NCBI RefSeq assembly: GCF_000183135.1
Contig: NC_014734.1
Coordinates: 1,426,001 to 1,490,000, forward strand
DNA from: Paludibacter propionicigenes WB4
GTDB taxonomy: Bacteria > Bacteroidota > Bacteroidia > Bacteroidales > Paludibacteraceae
DNA: 64,000 bases
Direction: 5' to 3'
Each line of letters begins with the position of its first letter. The stretch's first letter is position 1. Position numbers and translations under genes: made by a program. The notes below the pieces were generated by a model. It was given only the letters and a program-made list of their open reading frames with translations, ran no database searches and was not told the origin of the DNA. Shown piece by piece: positions 41,036 to 49,510 of the stretch.

Positions 41036-42268
41036 ATGGAAGAACTATCATTTGAAGGAAAGATATTGAACACACCGTACGGCAAACCTGATGCGTATAA
41101 TGCTTTGAGTATGCCAGTTTATAACTCTGCTGCTTTTGAGTTTGAAACGGCAGAGCAAATGGAGCTTGCCTTTACAGGACGTGCGGCCGATCATACTTAC
41201 TCACGCATAACCAATCCTACGGTTCAGTATTTCGAAGACCGGGTGCGAACTATTACCGGCGCGTTTGGCGTTACGGCGCTTAATTCAGGCATGGCCGCCA
41301 TAACCAACACCATCATTGCGCTGGCGCAGACGGGGAGTAATATCGTTACTTCCAGACATCTGTTCGGTAATACCTATTCGTTTTTCACCTTTACGTTGGC
41401 AGCCTTCGGGGTGGAGATTCGTTTTTGCGACCTGACCAATGCCGCCGAAGTAGAAGCCAACATTGATGCCAATACCTGTGCGGTATTTCTGGAAATAATC
41501 ACCAACCCCCAACTGGAAGTAGCGGACCTGAAAGCCATTTCGGGTGTAGCTAAACAGAAAGGAGTGCCTGTAGTGGCCGATACTACGGTAATTCCGTTTT
41601 GTGCATTCAAGGCTAAAAACTTTGGGGTAAATATTGAAATCGTATCGAGCACAAAATACATTTCGGGCGGTGCCACCGGACTGGGCGGACTGATTATTGA
41701 CTACGGAACGTTCAACTGGCAACAGTCGCCTAAGCTGGGTGAGTTGGCCAAGCAGTTTGGACCGGCTACCTTCACCGTCAAGATGCGCAAGGAAATACAC
41801 CGCAACCTGGGCGCCTACATGACACCGCAGACAGCCTACATGCAAACGCTGGGACTGGAAACCATGAGCCTGCGATACGAAAAAGCTTCGGCAACCTGTC
41901 AGGCACTGGTGGAGAAACTGGAAAAACTGCCCGAAATAGCCTCGGTAAACTATACAGGACTGCTCACCAATAAATTTAATGCCATAAGTAAGGCACAATT
42001 TGGCGAGCATCCGGGCGCTATGTTCACCTTCGATCTGGAGTCGCGCGAAGCCGCATTCCGATTTATGAACAAACTGAAACTGATTAAGCGCGCCACCAAT
42101 CTATTCGACAACAAAACTCTGGCGATTCACCCTGCCAGCACTATATTCGGGACATTTACCCCGGAAGTGCGCCGCGAGATGAACGTATCGGACAATACCA
42201 TCCGTATATCCGTAGGGCTGGAAAGTGTGGAAGATCTTTTAGCAGACTTTGTGCAAGCACTTAAATGA
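41036..42268 (+). CDS. Cys/Met-metabolism PLP enzyme (O-acetylhomoserine sulfhydrylase-like)
   Basis: A 410-residue enzyme of PLP fold type I. AFEFETAEQMELAFTGRAADHTYSRITNPT is split here as the start of the family; LNSGMAAITNTIIALAQTG binds the cofactor phosphate, ADTTVIPF supplies the ring-stacking Asp, and SSTKYISGGATGLGG holds the Schiff-base Lys near residue 206. The C-terminus has HPASTIFGTFTPE. It most resembles O-acetylhomoserine aminocarboxypropyltransferase or methionine gamma-lyase; these cannot be told apart safely by eye. It begins 15 bp after the right inverted repeat of the four-helix cassette. Confidence 0.88.
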   Translation: MEELSFEGKILNTPYGKPDAYNALSMPVYNSAAFEFETAEQMELAFTGRAADHTYSRITNPTVQYFEDRVRTITGAFGVTALNSGMAAITNTIIALAQTGSNIVTSRHLFGNTYSFFTFTLAAFGVEIRFCDLTNAAEVEANIDANTCAVFLEIITNPQLEVADLKAISGVAKQKGVPVVADTTVIPFCAFKAKNFGVNIEIVSSTKYISGGATGLGGLIIDYGTFNWQQSPKLGELAKQFGPATFTVKMRKEIHRNLGAYMTPQTAYMQTLGLETMSLRYEKASATCQALVEKLEKLPEIASVNYTGLLTNKFNAISKAQFGEHPGAMFTFDLESREAAFRFMNKLKLIKRATNLFDNKTLAIHPASTIFGTFTPEVRREMNVSDNTIRISVGLESVEDLLADFVQALK

Positions 42269-42351
42269 TATGATGATGTGGTGATGTAATGATTAAGAAA
42301 TGAAGATCCGCGAATCGAGCAATTGATTGGCAGAACTATTATAACAGCAAC

Positions 42352-42386
42352 GAGGGTGTCCAAAAGTTTTGGGCACTCTTTTTTTA
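42352..42386 (+). terminator. Terminator of the PLP enzyme gene
   Basis: Stem GAGGGTGTCCAAAA / TTTTGGGCACTC with two wobble pairs, followed by seven T residues, 84 bp after the stop. Confidence 0.8.
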
Positions 42387-42565
42387 ATTTATCCATTGAA
42401 CAGAACGCCCCACACAATAGATATTCAGATAATGAAAATACATATCAATCATCCAACTTTTATAACGAACTTACATCACATTAATATCAACACATTATGC
42501 GCAGCTATTAAAAATAGATTTGGAATAGCAACACATATCTAGCCGATATTCGAGATAATAAATTA

Positions 42566-42884
42566 ATATCGTCACATAATGTGCAAGCATTAATTCAGAG
42601 ATAAAAATATCGGCGCATAATGTATAAGCATTTATTCAGAGATGAGTATATCGTCACATAATGTGCAAGTATTTATTCAGAGATGAGTATATCGGCGCAT
42701 AATGTGCAAGCATTAATTCAGAGATAAGTATATCGGCGCATAATGTGCAAGCATTTATTCAGAGATGAGTATATCGGCGCATAATGTACAAGCATTTATT
42801 CAGAGATAAGTATATCGTCGCATAATGTATAAGCATTTATTCAGAGATAAGAATATCGGCTAATTATGTATGGATATTTATCAG
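42566..42884. repeat. Tandem array of 41-bp repeats (seven full copies)
   Basis: Units start at 42566, 42607, 42648, 42689, 42730, 42771 and 42812, each ATATCGKCRCATAATGTRYA and then AGCATTWATTCAGAGATRAG plus one base; a worn eighth copy begins at 42853 and a diverged relative lies near 42484. Units differ from one another by one to five bases. Each holds the near-palindrome CACATAATGTG / GCATAATGTGC. The whole unit is conserved, so this is not a CRISPR array. No ORF runs through it. Confidence 0.93.
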
Positions 42885-42960
42885 TATTCGAGTGAGGTGT
42901 GGGAAAATAAAATGGGTATAACTTACCACACGCTAAAATCGTACGGCAACATATACACTA

Positions 42961-42994
42961 CAAGTGCGAACCGATAACTTTCGATTCGCACTTG
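42961..42994. other. Perfect 10-bp hairpin before the rfbD 3' end
   Basis: CAAGTGCGAA and TTCGCACTTG, separated by 14 bases, 24 bp past the rfbD stop. There is no T run on either strand, so it is not a classic terminator, although it may protect the rfb mRNA end. Confidence 0.5.
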
Positions 42995-43017
42995 CTATGT
43001 ATATGAATTATGCATTA

Positions 43018-43878
43018 TTAATTATGCATTAATATCTTCATGCATCGTTCCAGGCTTTCTTCCCAATGCGGGATAACAATGCCGTAAGTGGTTTTAATCT
43101 TGGATTTATTCAGTACGCTATAGTGCGGACGTGGTGTACGAGCCGGATAATCTTTGGTTTCGATAGGGTGAACATCGCACGTGATACCTGCTATGCGATG
43201 AATGGTCTTGGTAAAGTCGTACCATGAGCACACACCTTCGTCGGAAAAATGATAGATACCCGGAACGAATACCGGATGACTCAACAGTTTCAGTATAGCA
43301 TCGGCCAGGTCGGCTGCATAGGTAGGTGAACCTATCTGATCGAAAATAACGTTGAGCGAGTCGCGCTCTGTACCGAGCTTAATCATCGTTTTCACAAAAT
43401 TGTTACCAAACGAAGAATACAGCCAGGCTGTACGGAGAATTACAGCTTGTTCGCAAGTTTCCATCAACGCCTGTTCGCCCGCTAGCTTAGACTTTCCGTA
43501 AACAGTATTGGGAGAAACAGCCTGATCTTCGGAATAAGGCATGTAATTGGTGCCATCGAACACATAATCGGTAGAGACATGAACCACCTTTAATCCGTTT
43601 TGGTGCGCTACCTCACCAATGTTCCGAACTGCTTCGGCATTGATTTTATAGCAAAGTTCCACATCATCTTCGGCTTTATCCACCGCTGTGTAAGCTGCAC
43701 AATTGACGATTACATTTACGGCATTGGCTTTTACAAAAGCATCGAGCGCCGCCTTGTCGCAGATGTCCAGCTCTTCGACATCGGTATATATAAATCTGAA
43801 AGCAGGAAAACGGGCAGCAGCCTGTTGCATTTCGTTGCCCAGTTGTCCGTGGCTGCCGGTAATAAGTATAGTTTGCAT
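43018..43878 (-). CDS. rfbD: dTDP-4-dehydrorhamnose reductase
   Basis: A 286-residue SDR-type enzyme: ILITGSHGQLGNEMQQAA for NAD(P)H binding, IVNCAAYTAVDKAEDD, VHVSTDYVFDGTNYMPYSED, and the catalytic YGKSKLAGEQ (Tyr and Lys near 128-132). It makes dTDP-L-rhamnose, the last step of the pathway used for O-antigen and other surface glycans. It is the last gene of rfbA-rfbC-rfbD; rfbB is missing here. Between it and rfbC lies a REPIN-like doublet. Confidence 0.95.
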   Translation of the reverse strand: MQTILITGSHGQLGNEMQQAAARFPAFRFIYTDVEELDICDKAALDAFVKANAVNVIVNCAAYTAVDKAEDDVELCYKINAEAVRNIGEVAHQNGLKVVHVSTDYVFDGTNYMPYSEDQAVSPNTVYGKSKLAGEQALMETCEQAVILRTAWLYSSFGNNFVKTMIKLGTERDSLNVIFDQIGSPTYAADLADAILKLLSHPVFVPGIYHFSDEGVCSWYDFTKTIHRIAGITCDVHPIETKDYPARTPRPHYSVLNKSKIKTTYGIVIPHWEESLERCMKILMHN

Positions 43879-43900
43879 AATAATTTTGTCAGTTTACTAT

Positions 43901-44009
43901 GACCCCCAACCCCTAAAGGGGGGCAAAGACATAGTCTTTGAAATTATGAATTACAGATTTTATATCTAAGTTTAACCATCCAAAAGTCCCCTTCAGGGGG
44001 TTGGGGGTC
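43901..44009. repeat. REPIN-like inverted doublet between rfbC and rfbD
   Basis: GACCCCCAACCCCTAAAGGG at 43901-43924 and an inverted partner TCCCCTTCAGGGGGTTGGGG at 43986-44009. The second arm ends exactly at the rfbC stop codon (44009-44011). About 60 bp lie between. Confidence 0.8.
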
Positions 44010-44557
44010 TAGAAATTCAGTTCAGCATCTTTCAGCAATGGGTGCTTGGTGTCTTTATCCGAAATAATGGCTTTATCGGCTGGGATTTTCCAATCGATAG
44101 CCAGTGCCGGATCGTTGTACATAATGCCCCGCTCCAACTGCGGACTATAAAAGTCATCACATTTGTAGGTAAAGACTGCGGTTTCGCTCAATACGGAAAA
44201 ACCATGCGCAAATCCCTGCGGAATAATAAACTGCAAGTGATTTTCTTCAGTCAGCTCCACACCGTACCATTGTCCGAAAGTAGGCGAGTCTTTACGCAGG
44301 TCTACAGCTACATCCCACACAGCACCCTGAACAACCGATACTAATTTAGTCTGGCTTTGTGGCAACAGTTGATAATGAAGACCACGAATGACTCCATACG
44401 ATGATTTTGACTGGTTATCCTGGCAAAAATGTATATTGATATTGGCTGCCTTATAAGCTGCCTCGTTGTACGATTCGAAAAAGAATCCGCGCGCATCGGC
44501 AAACACGCGGGGTTTAATGATAACAAGATCTTTTATCGGGGTTTCTATTATTTCCAT
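44009..44557 (-). CDS. rfbC: dTDP-4-dehydrorhamnose 3,5-epimerase
   Basis: A 182-residue cupin-fold enzyme. IKPRVFADARGFFFESYNE, CQDNQSKSSYGVIRGLHYQ with the catalytic His, VVQGAVWDVAVDLRKDSPTFGQW and FIIPQGFAHGFSVLSE are all diagnostic. It epimerises C3 and C5 of the dTDP-4-keto sugar. It stands between rfbA and rfbD, separated from each by a CCCCTAA doublet that touches the stop codon of the gene before it. Confidence 0.96.
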   Translation of the reverse strand: MEIIETPIKDLVIIKPRVFADARGFFFESYNEAAYKAANINIHFCQDNQSKSSYGVIRGLHYQLLPQSQTKLVSVVQGAVWDVAVDLRKDSPTFGQWYGVELTEENHLQFIIPQGFAHGFSVLSETAVFTYKCDDFYSPQLERGIMYNDPALAIDWKIPADKAIISDKDTKHPLLKDAELNF

Positions 44558-44569
44558 TAATCAATTATT

Positions 44570-44663
44570 ACCCCTAGCCCCTAAAGGGGAACTAGGTAAG
44601 TTTTTTTAATTTTCTATAATCGTAAAAGACCGCCTCTCGTTCCCCTTTAGGGGTTTAGGGGTC
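44570..44663. repeat. REPIN-like inverted doublet between rfbA and rfbC
   Basis: ACCCCTAGCCCCTAAAGGGG at 44570-44592 and inverted TTCCCCTTTAGGGGTTTAGG at 44640-44663, separated by about 47 bp of AT-rich DNA. The right arm overlaps the rfbA stop codon (44662-44664). Confidence 0.85.
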
Positions 44664-45531
44664 ATTTTTCGTTGGCTATTTTAATCAAATACTCGCCGTA
44701 ATGATTCTTCTTGAGTGGTTCGGCAAGTTTTAGCAGCTGCTCACGGTCGATATACCCGTAACGATAAGCAATTTCTTCCAGACATGCCACTTTCAATCCC
44801 TGACGGTTTTCTATCGTAGCAATAAAATTAGAAGCCTCCAACAAACTATCGTGAGTACCCGTATCGAGCCATGCCATGCCACGCCCCATCATTTTCAGGC
44901 TAAGACGTTCTTCTTCCAGATACAAACGGTTCAGGTCGGTAATCTCCAACTCACCACGCTTCGAAGGTTTCAGTCCTTTGGCTTTTTTCACCACATCGTT
45001 GCTGTAAAAATACAAACCTGTTACAGCGTAGTTCGATTTTGGTTGTAATGGCTTTTCTTCGAGGCTGAGCACCTTGCCATTCTGGTCAAATTCAGCCACA
45101 CCATAGCGTTCCGGATCGTTTACATAATATCCGAACACGGTAGCTCCATCTTCCAGCTTTGCTGCTTCACGCAGCGTACGCGAAAAATCGAATCCGTAAA
45201 ATATATTATCTCCCAACACCATGCATACACTGTCGTTTCCGATAAACTTTTCACCGATAATAAAAGCCTGCGCCAATCCATCAGGCGAAGGTTGAATAGC
45301 ATACTCCAGTTTAATGCCCAGATCATCACCATTTCCCAACAAGTTCTCGTATAAATGAATGTCTTGCGGAGTAGAAATAATCAATATCTCTTTGATACCG
45401 GCCAGCATTAATACCGATAGCGGATAATAAATCATCGGCTTATCGTACACCGGAATAATTTGCTTCGAAATACTTTTGGTAATAGGATACAAGCGCGTAC
45501 CTGAACCTCCTGCTAAAACAATTCCTTTCAT
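44662..45531 (-). CDS. rfbA: Glucose-1-phosphate thymidylyltransferase
   Basis: A 289-residue nucleotidyltransferase: [20 protein letters not shown] at the N-terminus, [31 protein letters not shown] with the metal-binding Asp, and [17 protein letters not shown]. It makes dTDP-glucose from glucose-1-phosphate and dTTP, the first step to dTDP-rhamnose. It is the promoter-proximal gene of the rfb cluster; a good promoter stands at 45619-45649. Confidence 0.96.
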   Translation of the reverse strand: MKGIVLAGGSGTRLYPITKSISKQIIPVYDKPMIYYPLSVLMLAGIKEILIISTPQDIHLYENLLGNGDDLGIKLEYAIQPSPDGLAQAFIIGEKFIGNDSVCMVLGDNIFYGFDFSRTLREAAKLEDGATVFGYYVNDPERYGVAEFDQNGKVLSLEEKPLQPKSNYAVTGLYFYSNDVVKKAKGLKPSKRGELEITDLNRLYLEEERLSLKMMGRGMAWLDTGTHDSLLEASNFIATIENRQGLKVACLEEIAYRYGYIDREQLLKLAEPLKKNHYGEYLIKIANEK

Positions 45532-45618
45532 AAATCAAGTTTTACTGAGTGATAATTTTGTATTGTAACGTTCAAAAGTTGAGTAATGTTGACGTTCGGT
45601 TATTTTTTTATTGAGCCC

Positions 45619-45649
45619 CAAAATTATAAAAATTCAGGCAATTAACAAG
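45619..45649 (-). promoter_or_regulatory. Promoter of rfbA-rfbC-rfbD
   Basis: Minus strand CTTG (45649-45646), 19 bp, TAATTTTG (45626-45619); leader about 80 nt. Confidence 0.6.
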
Positions 45650-45661
45650 CACTTCAGTCAA

Positions 45662-46210
45662 TTATTGTTCTTCCAAATCCAATTCGCCGGATTTGTATAG
45701 TTGATAATTTTTTGCCAGCAACACCATGAACTTACTTATCTCGGTCTGAACCTGAAGAGTTTCCGGAGAAATAGCCGTTTTTTTCAAACGAAGTGCCATG
45801 ATACCGTATTGAAAGTTGAAGCAAAGTTCAATGTCGCTTAAATTGGCATCAGACTGCTTACGCAATTGTGTGATGGAGGGTAAAACGTGGTAAAATTTGG
45901 CATTATAGCCGGCATCTTTACCGGAACGTATGAAAAGAGCATGAAACTCGTCGAGTTCCTGGATAATATTTTTGTTGAGTTGCAGATGCCCTTCTGTTTG
46001 TACATTCTCAAGGCGCATCATTTCAATCAGGCTTTCGTACCAATCGTACAAGCTCTTGCGCTCAGCTTCTGAAACTGGATAAGAGGCAATTATTCTCTCG
46101 TTAATCAGATCCATGTCCAGGCGAAAAGCACGTATCAAATCTTCCACTTGCCACATATAAAGCAAGTATTCGCAGATATTTTCCTTTTTAAGTTTGTGGG
46201 CTATAAACAT
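45662..46210 (-). CDS. DUF4924 family protein
   Basis: A 182-residue, mostly helical, soluble protein. MFIAHKLKKENICEYLLYMWQ at the start (split as MFIAHKLKKENICEYLLYM) is characteristic of DUF4924, a family limited to Bacteroidetes with no known function; DLIRAFRLDMDLINERI and HVLPSITQLRKQS, ELCFNFQYGIMALRLKK also fit. It lies between the rfb genes and hslR on the same strand but separated by 85-130 bp from both. No catalytic residues are evident. Confidence 0.85.
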   Translation of the reverse strand: MFIAHKLKKENICEYLLYMWQVEDLIRAFRLDMDLINERIIASYPVSEAERKSLYDWYESLIEMMRLENVQTEGHLQLNKNIIQELDEFHALFIRSGKDAGYNAKFYHVLPSITQLRKQSDANLSDIELCFNFQYGIMALRLKKTAISPETLQVQTEISKFMVLLAKNYQLYKSGELDLEEQ

Positions 46211-46295
46211 AACGTATTAATTCATAATTTGTAATTCATAATTAAAAAAATAACGCGAAGCTAATAACTATGAATATAGCAAAGCAGATAACTAT

Positions 46296-46709
46296 TTACT
46301 CAAAATCCCATTCACCGTCTTCATCAATAAAAGTTGGTTCAATGAAATCGTCGAGTTCACGGCGTTCTTTTTTGGTGGGTCGTCCGGTTCCTCTGTCCCG
46401 CCCTGTTTGTCCGGCAAGTTTACTGAGTTCAATGAGTTCAAGCTGATCGGGGGTTGTTACGTTTAGCATAAAATCAGGCACCAACTTAGCATTCATTCTA
46501 TTTTCCGACAATGCCAGTACTTTGAATGAAAACAAAACGGGATTTCTTCTTATGGAAATCACATCTCCAACCTTCACATTGCGCGACGGTTTTACGGCCA
46601 CATTCTGCATAAAAACTCGCCCTTTTTTGCAAGCTTCGGCAGCCAGCGTTCTTGTTTTGAACAAACGCACCGCCCACAGCCATTTATCTATACGTACTTC
46701 GGTTTTCAT
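46296..46709 (-). CDS. hslR: S4-domain RNA-binding protein (Hsp15-like)
   Basis: A 137-residue protein. The S4 domain covers about 3-60: VRIDKWLWAVRLFKTRTLA, EACKKGRVFMQNVAVKPSRN, VKVGDVISIRR. A basic, Gly/Arg-rich tail follows (GQTGRDRGTGRPTKKERREL), then an acidic end. Hsp15 in E. coli binds stalled 50S subunits that carry a nascent chain. A four-copy TTGGTTGA repeat lies 25 bp before the ATG. The next gene upstream, pth, also acts in clearing stalled translation. Confidence 0.9.
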   Translation of the reverse strand: MKTEVRIDKWLWAVRLFKTRTLAAEACKKGRVFMQNVAVKPSRNVKVGDVISIRRNPVLFSFKVLALSENRMNAKLVPDFMLNVTTPDQLELIELSKLAGQTGRDRGTGRPTKKERRELDDFIEPTFIDEDGEWDFE

Positions 46710-46733
46710 CTTAGATGTTGGTTAAGTAGTAAA

Positions 46734-46765
46734 TTGGTTGATTGGTTGATTGGTTGATTGGTTGA
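46734..46765. repeat. Tandem 8-bp repeat (TTGGTTGA)4
   Basis: Four exact copies starting at 46734, 46742, 46750 and 46758, in the hslR upstream region. Confidence 0.9.
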
Positions 46766-46810
46766 TTAAGATAAACAAAAGACCAAGTGCATCAACTAAC
46801 TTCCAGCTTT

Positions 46811-47374
46811 TTATTTCCCATTAAACTGTGTCATGGTCAATTGCATACCGGCCAGGCAAAAGCTCTGAATAATTTCAATGCAACGCTCAGCGCGTTCGGG
46901 CAAAGCTTCCGATTGCTCTTTAGTCCATTTTCCAAGCACATATTCTACTTGTCTGCCTTTTGCAAAATCATTTCCAACCCCAAATCTTAAACGGGGATAA
47001 TTATTGTGTCCAAGAATTTCCTGAATGTTCTTTAATCCGTTATGTCCTGCATCCGATCCCTGAGGTTTGAGGCGTAACGTACCAAATGGCAAAGCAATGT
47101 CATCGACCACCACCAGCACATTTTCAATCGCAATTTTCTCTTTCTGCATCCAGTAACGCAAAGCATTTCCGCTCAAATTCATGAAGGTTGATGGTTTGAG
47201 CAAAATAAGCGTACGTCCCTTCAGTTTAACCTCGCAGGTAGAGCCATAACGATTTTCGGTAAAAAAAACATTGGACGCCTTAGCAAAAGCGTCCAATATT
47301 GTAAAACCTATGTTGTGGCGGGTATCCTGGTACTCGTTACCAATATTGCCCAATCCGACAATTAAGTATTTCAT
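46811..47374 (-). CDS. pth: Peptidyl-tRNA hydrolase
   Basis: A 187-residue enzyme: [21 protein letters not shown] holds the catalytic His (near residue 20) and Asn, followed by [37 protein letters not shown] with the catalytic Asp, and [17 protein letters not shown]. It frees tRNA from dropped-off peptidyl-tRNA. It lies 11 bp after rplY, and the pair is probably one transcript from the promoter at 48061. Confidence 0.96.
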   Translation of the reverse strand: MKYLIVGLGNIGNEYQDTRHNIGFTILDAFAKASNVFFTENRYGSTCEVKLKGRTLILLKPSTFMNLSGNALRYWMQKEKIAIENVLVVVDDIALPFGTLRLKPQGSDAGHNGLKNIQEILGHNNYPRLRFGVGNDFAKGRQVEYVLGKWTKEQSEALPERAERCIEIIQSFCLAGMQLTMTQFNGK

Positions 47375-47385
47375 CTGTCAAAAGA

Positions 47386-47961
47386 TTATTTACCTGCAGC
47401 AGCGGCAGCACCACGGGCAGCTCTTGTCAATTTAACCTGTGCAACAACAGCATTCTTAGCATTCAGGATTTCCAAATTTGGAACAGATACCTTAGCAACC
47501 TGAATAGATTTACCTAATCCCAATTCTGTAACATCGATAACAATGTTTTCAGGAATTTGAGTGTATAAACCTTTTACTTTCAAATTACGCATTTCTAACG
47601 CCAATTTACCCCCTGCTTTCACACCTTCTGCCAAACCTTCAAGTTTAACAGGAAGATTTACAACCACTGGTTTATCTTCGGTTATTGCAAGAAAATCCAT
47701 GTGTAAAACTTTGTCTGTAACAGGGTGGAATTGCAACGCTTTCATGATAGCTTTTGTTACTTTTCCGCCAATTTCTAAATTTACTACGAATACTTCAGGT
47801 GAATAAACTAATTTGCGAATTTCACTTACAGTAGTAGTAAAGTGTACGTTTTCTGCTACTCCATACAATACGCATGGTACATTATCAACAGTTCTTTCTG
47901 CTTTAGTAGCTTTCTTTCCAAGGTCAGTTCTCACTGTTCCTTTCAAATCAAATGTTTTCAT
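47386..47961 (-). CDS. rplY: 50S ribosomal protein L25/general stress protein Ctc
   Basis: A 191-residue protein of the long (TL5/Ctc) type: MKTFDLKGTVRTDLGKKATK, VPCVLYGVAENVHFTTTVSE, FHPVTDKVLHMDFLAI in the 5S-binding domain, and a C-terminal domain ending in an Ala-rich tail (ARGAAAAAGK). It binds 5S rRNA in the large subunit. Its promoter and the pth overlap in transcript fit a translation operon. Confidence 0.96.
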   Translation of the reverse strand: MKTFDLKGTVRTDLGKKATKAERTVDNVPCVLYGVAENVHFTTTVSEIRKLVYSPEVFVVNLEIGGKVTKAIMKALQFHPVTDKVLHMDFLAITEDKPVVVNLPVKLEGLAEGVKAGGKLALEMRNLKVKGLYTQIPENIVIDVTELGLGKSIQVAKVSVPNLEILNAKNAVVAQVKLTRAARGAAAAAGK

Positions 47962-48060
47962 TTGTTGTTATTAATTGTGTTACTCAAAATTTAAGCGTTT
48001 TATTTTTAAGTGATTAGTCGCTTAATTTCCCATCACACTTTCTTTTGCAAAAAAGTGGGG

Positions 48061-48091
48061 CAAAGATAGTTATATTTTTGTATATCTGCAA
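48061..48091 (-). promoter_or_regulatory. Promoter of rplY-pth
   Basis: Minus strand TTG (48091-48089), 20 bp, TATCTTTG (48068-48061); leader about 95 nt. Confidence 0.6.
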
Positions 48092-48172
48092 CATCTGACT
48101 CTCAATAATTTTGAAGCTACTATCTTTAAAAATTATCTCTATTACACGTGCTATGCTCTAGCCCTTTTTATT

Positions 48173-48180
48173 TACTTTTG
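48173..48180 (+). promoter_or_regulatory. Candidate -7 box of the aminotransferase gene
   Basis: TACTTTTG, 27 bp before the ATG at 48208. It lies inside the longer open frame (from 48148), which argues for the later start. Confidence 0.5.
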
Positions 48181-48207
48181 TACAAATTATTCAGCCAACC
48201 GAATTTT

Positions 48208-49362
48208 ATGAATCAAACCATAGAACGCATGACATCCTTCATTGTCATGGATGTACTGGAACGCGCCAACGAATTACAGCAAAACGGCATTGATGTTATC
48301 CATCTGGAAGTTGGAGAACCCGATTTTGACATGCCCGAATGCATTGCAAAAGCAGCAATTGAAGCACACAAAACAGGTGTTACTCATTACACACACTCAC
48401 TGGGCGACCCACAGCTACGCAAAGCAATAAGCGAATTTTACAAAACAGAATACAATGTCACCGTTGATCCTGACTGCATCCTCGTTACGTCGGGTTCTTC
48501 TCCGGCTATACTAATGGCACTTATGCTTCTTTGTAACGCCGGAGACGAAGTTATCATGTCCAATCCTGGTTATCCGTGCTACAGAAACTTCACTCTGGCT
48601 TGTCAGGCCGAACCGGTTTGTGTACCGTTGCGTGCTGAATGCGATTTTCAGTACAATATAGCTGACATCAGGGAGAAAATAACCGACAAAACGCGTGCGC
48701 TTTTTGTAAACTCACCCATGAACCCAACGGGAACACTGGTCAACGACAGTGTATACAAAGAATTAATCCAACTAGGGATCCCTATAATATCTGACGAAAT
48801 CTATCACGGACTTGTTTACAATGGCAAAGCGTCGTCAATACTCGAATTCACAGACAAAGCGTTTGTTATCAATGGATTTTCGAAACGCTTTGCTATGACC
48901 GGACTTCGACTCGGATACCTGATAGCTCCTAAAGAATACATGCGATCCTTACAGATTTTACAACAAAACCTCTTTATCTGCGCTCCAAGCACCGCCCAAA
49001 AAGCGGGAATAGCAGCCTTAAAAGAAGCTCGGACTGATGTTGATACCATGCGCAATATCTACAACGAAAGACGGGTATATCTTATTGACAAAATGAGAAA
49101 GATGGGATTTGTGATACACACCGAACCTCAAGGCGCATTTTACGTTTTTTGTGACGCCCGCAAATTCACCTCAGATTCATATCGATTTGCATTCGACATT
49201 CTCGAAAAGGCTCATGTTGGCGTAACTCCGGGAATCGATTTCGGAACAGGTGGCGAAGGATTCATCAGATTATCGTATGCTAACTCGCTGGAGAATATTC
49301 GAACCGCCATGGACAGACTGGAGACTTACCTAAACAACGAAATTCAACAACAAGCAGATTGA
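48208..49362 (+). CDS. PLP-dependent aminotransferase, class I/II
   Basis: A 384-residue fold-type-I enzyme: VIHLEVGEPDFDMPECI, TSGSSPAILMALMLLCNAGDEV, VNSPMNPTGTL with the substrate/cofactor Asn, ISDEIYHGLVY with the Asp-Tyr pair, and FSKRFAMTGLRLGYL with the Schiff-base Lys (about residue 231). The last Arg is in FIRLSYANS. It probably uses aspartate, alanine or a similar amino acid; specificity is not readable. The frame is open to 48148, but the promoter-like box and family alignment favour ATG 48208. Confidence 0.9.
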   Translation: MNQTIERMTSFIVMDVLERANELQQNGIDVIHLEVGEPDFDMPECIAKAAIEAHKTGVTHYTHSLGDPQLRKAISEFYKTEYNVTVDPDCILVTSGSSPAILMALMLLCNAGDEVIMSNPGYPCYRNFTLACQAEPVCVPLRAECDFQYNIADIREKITDKTRALFVNSPMNPTGTLVNDSVYKELIQLGIPIISDEIYHGLVYNGKASSILEFTDKAFVINGFSKRFAMTGLRLGYLIAPKEYMRSLQILQQNLFICAPSTAQKAGIAALKEARTDVDTMRNIYNERRVYLIDKMRKMGFVIHTEPQGAFYVFCDARKFTSDSYRFAFDILEKAHVGVTPGIDFGTGGEGFIRLSYANSLENIRTAMDRLETYLNNEIQQQAD

Positions 49363-49442
49363 TTGCAAATTAGAGTAAAACTGAATCATTTATTTGTTTA
49401 GAAAATTTTTCATTACACAGTTAGTAATTCAAATAAATGTAT

Positions 49443-49450
49443 TATATTTG
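49443..49450 (+). promoter_or_regulatory. Candidate -7 box of infC-rpmI-rplT
   Basis: TATATTTG, placing transcription start near 49457. It lies downstream of the first in-frame start-like codon (TTG 49394), so infC cannot begin there if this promoter is used. Confidence 0.5.
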
Positions 49451-49510
49451 CAGGCTCAAAATAAAAGGCAACAATTATTACACATTTTAAAATTAGGGAG
49501 GAAACAAACA

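Noticed and set aside
41285-42010. 241-codon antisense frame in the PLP-enzyme gene
   Set aside because: Its plus-strand partner has all PLP motifs in order; the antisense peptide has none.
42566-42884. CRISPR array
   Set aside because: The whole 41-bp unit is repeated, with no unique spacers, and there are no cas genes nearby.
42961-42994. rfbD terminator
   Set aside because: The hairpin is perfect but no T run follows on either strand; it is listed as a hairpin only.
49394-49510. N-terminal extension of IF-3 from TTG 49394
   Set aside because: It would lie upstream of the promoter-like box at 49443, has no ribosome site, and adds 39 residues not seen in the family.
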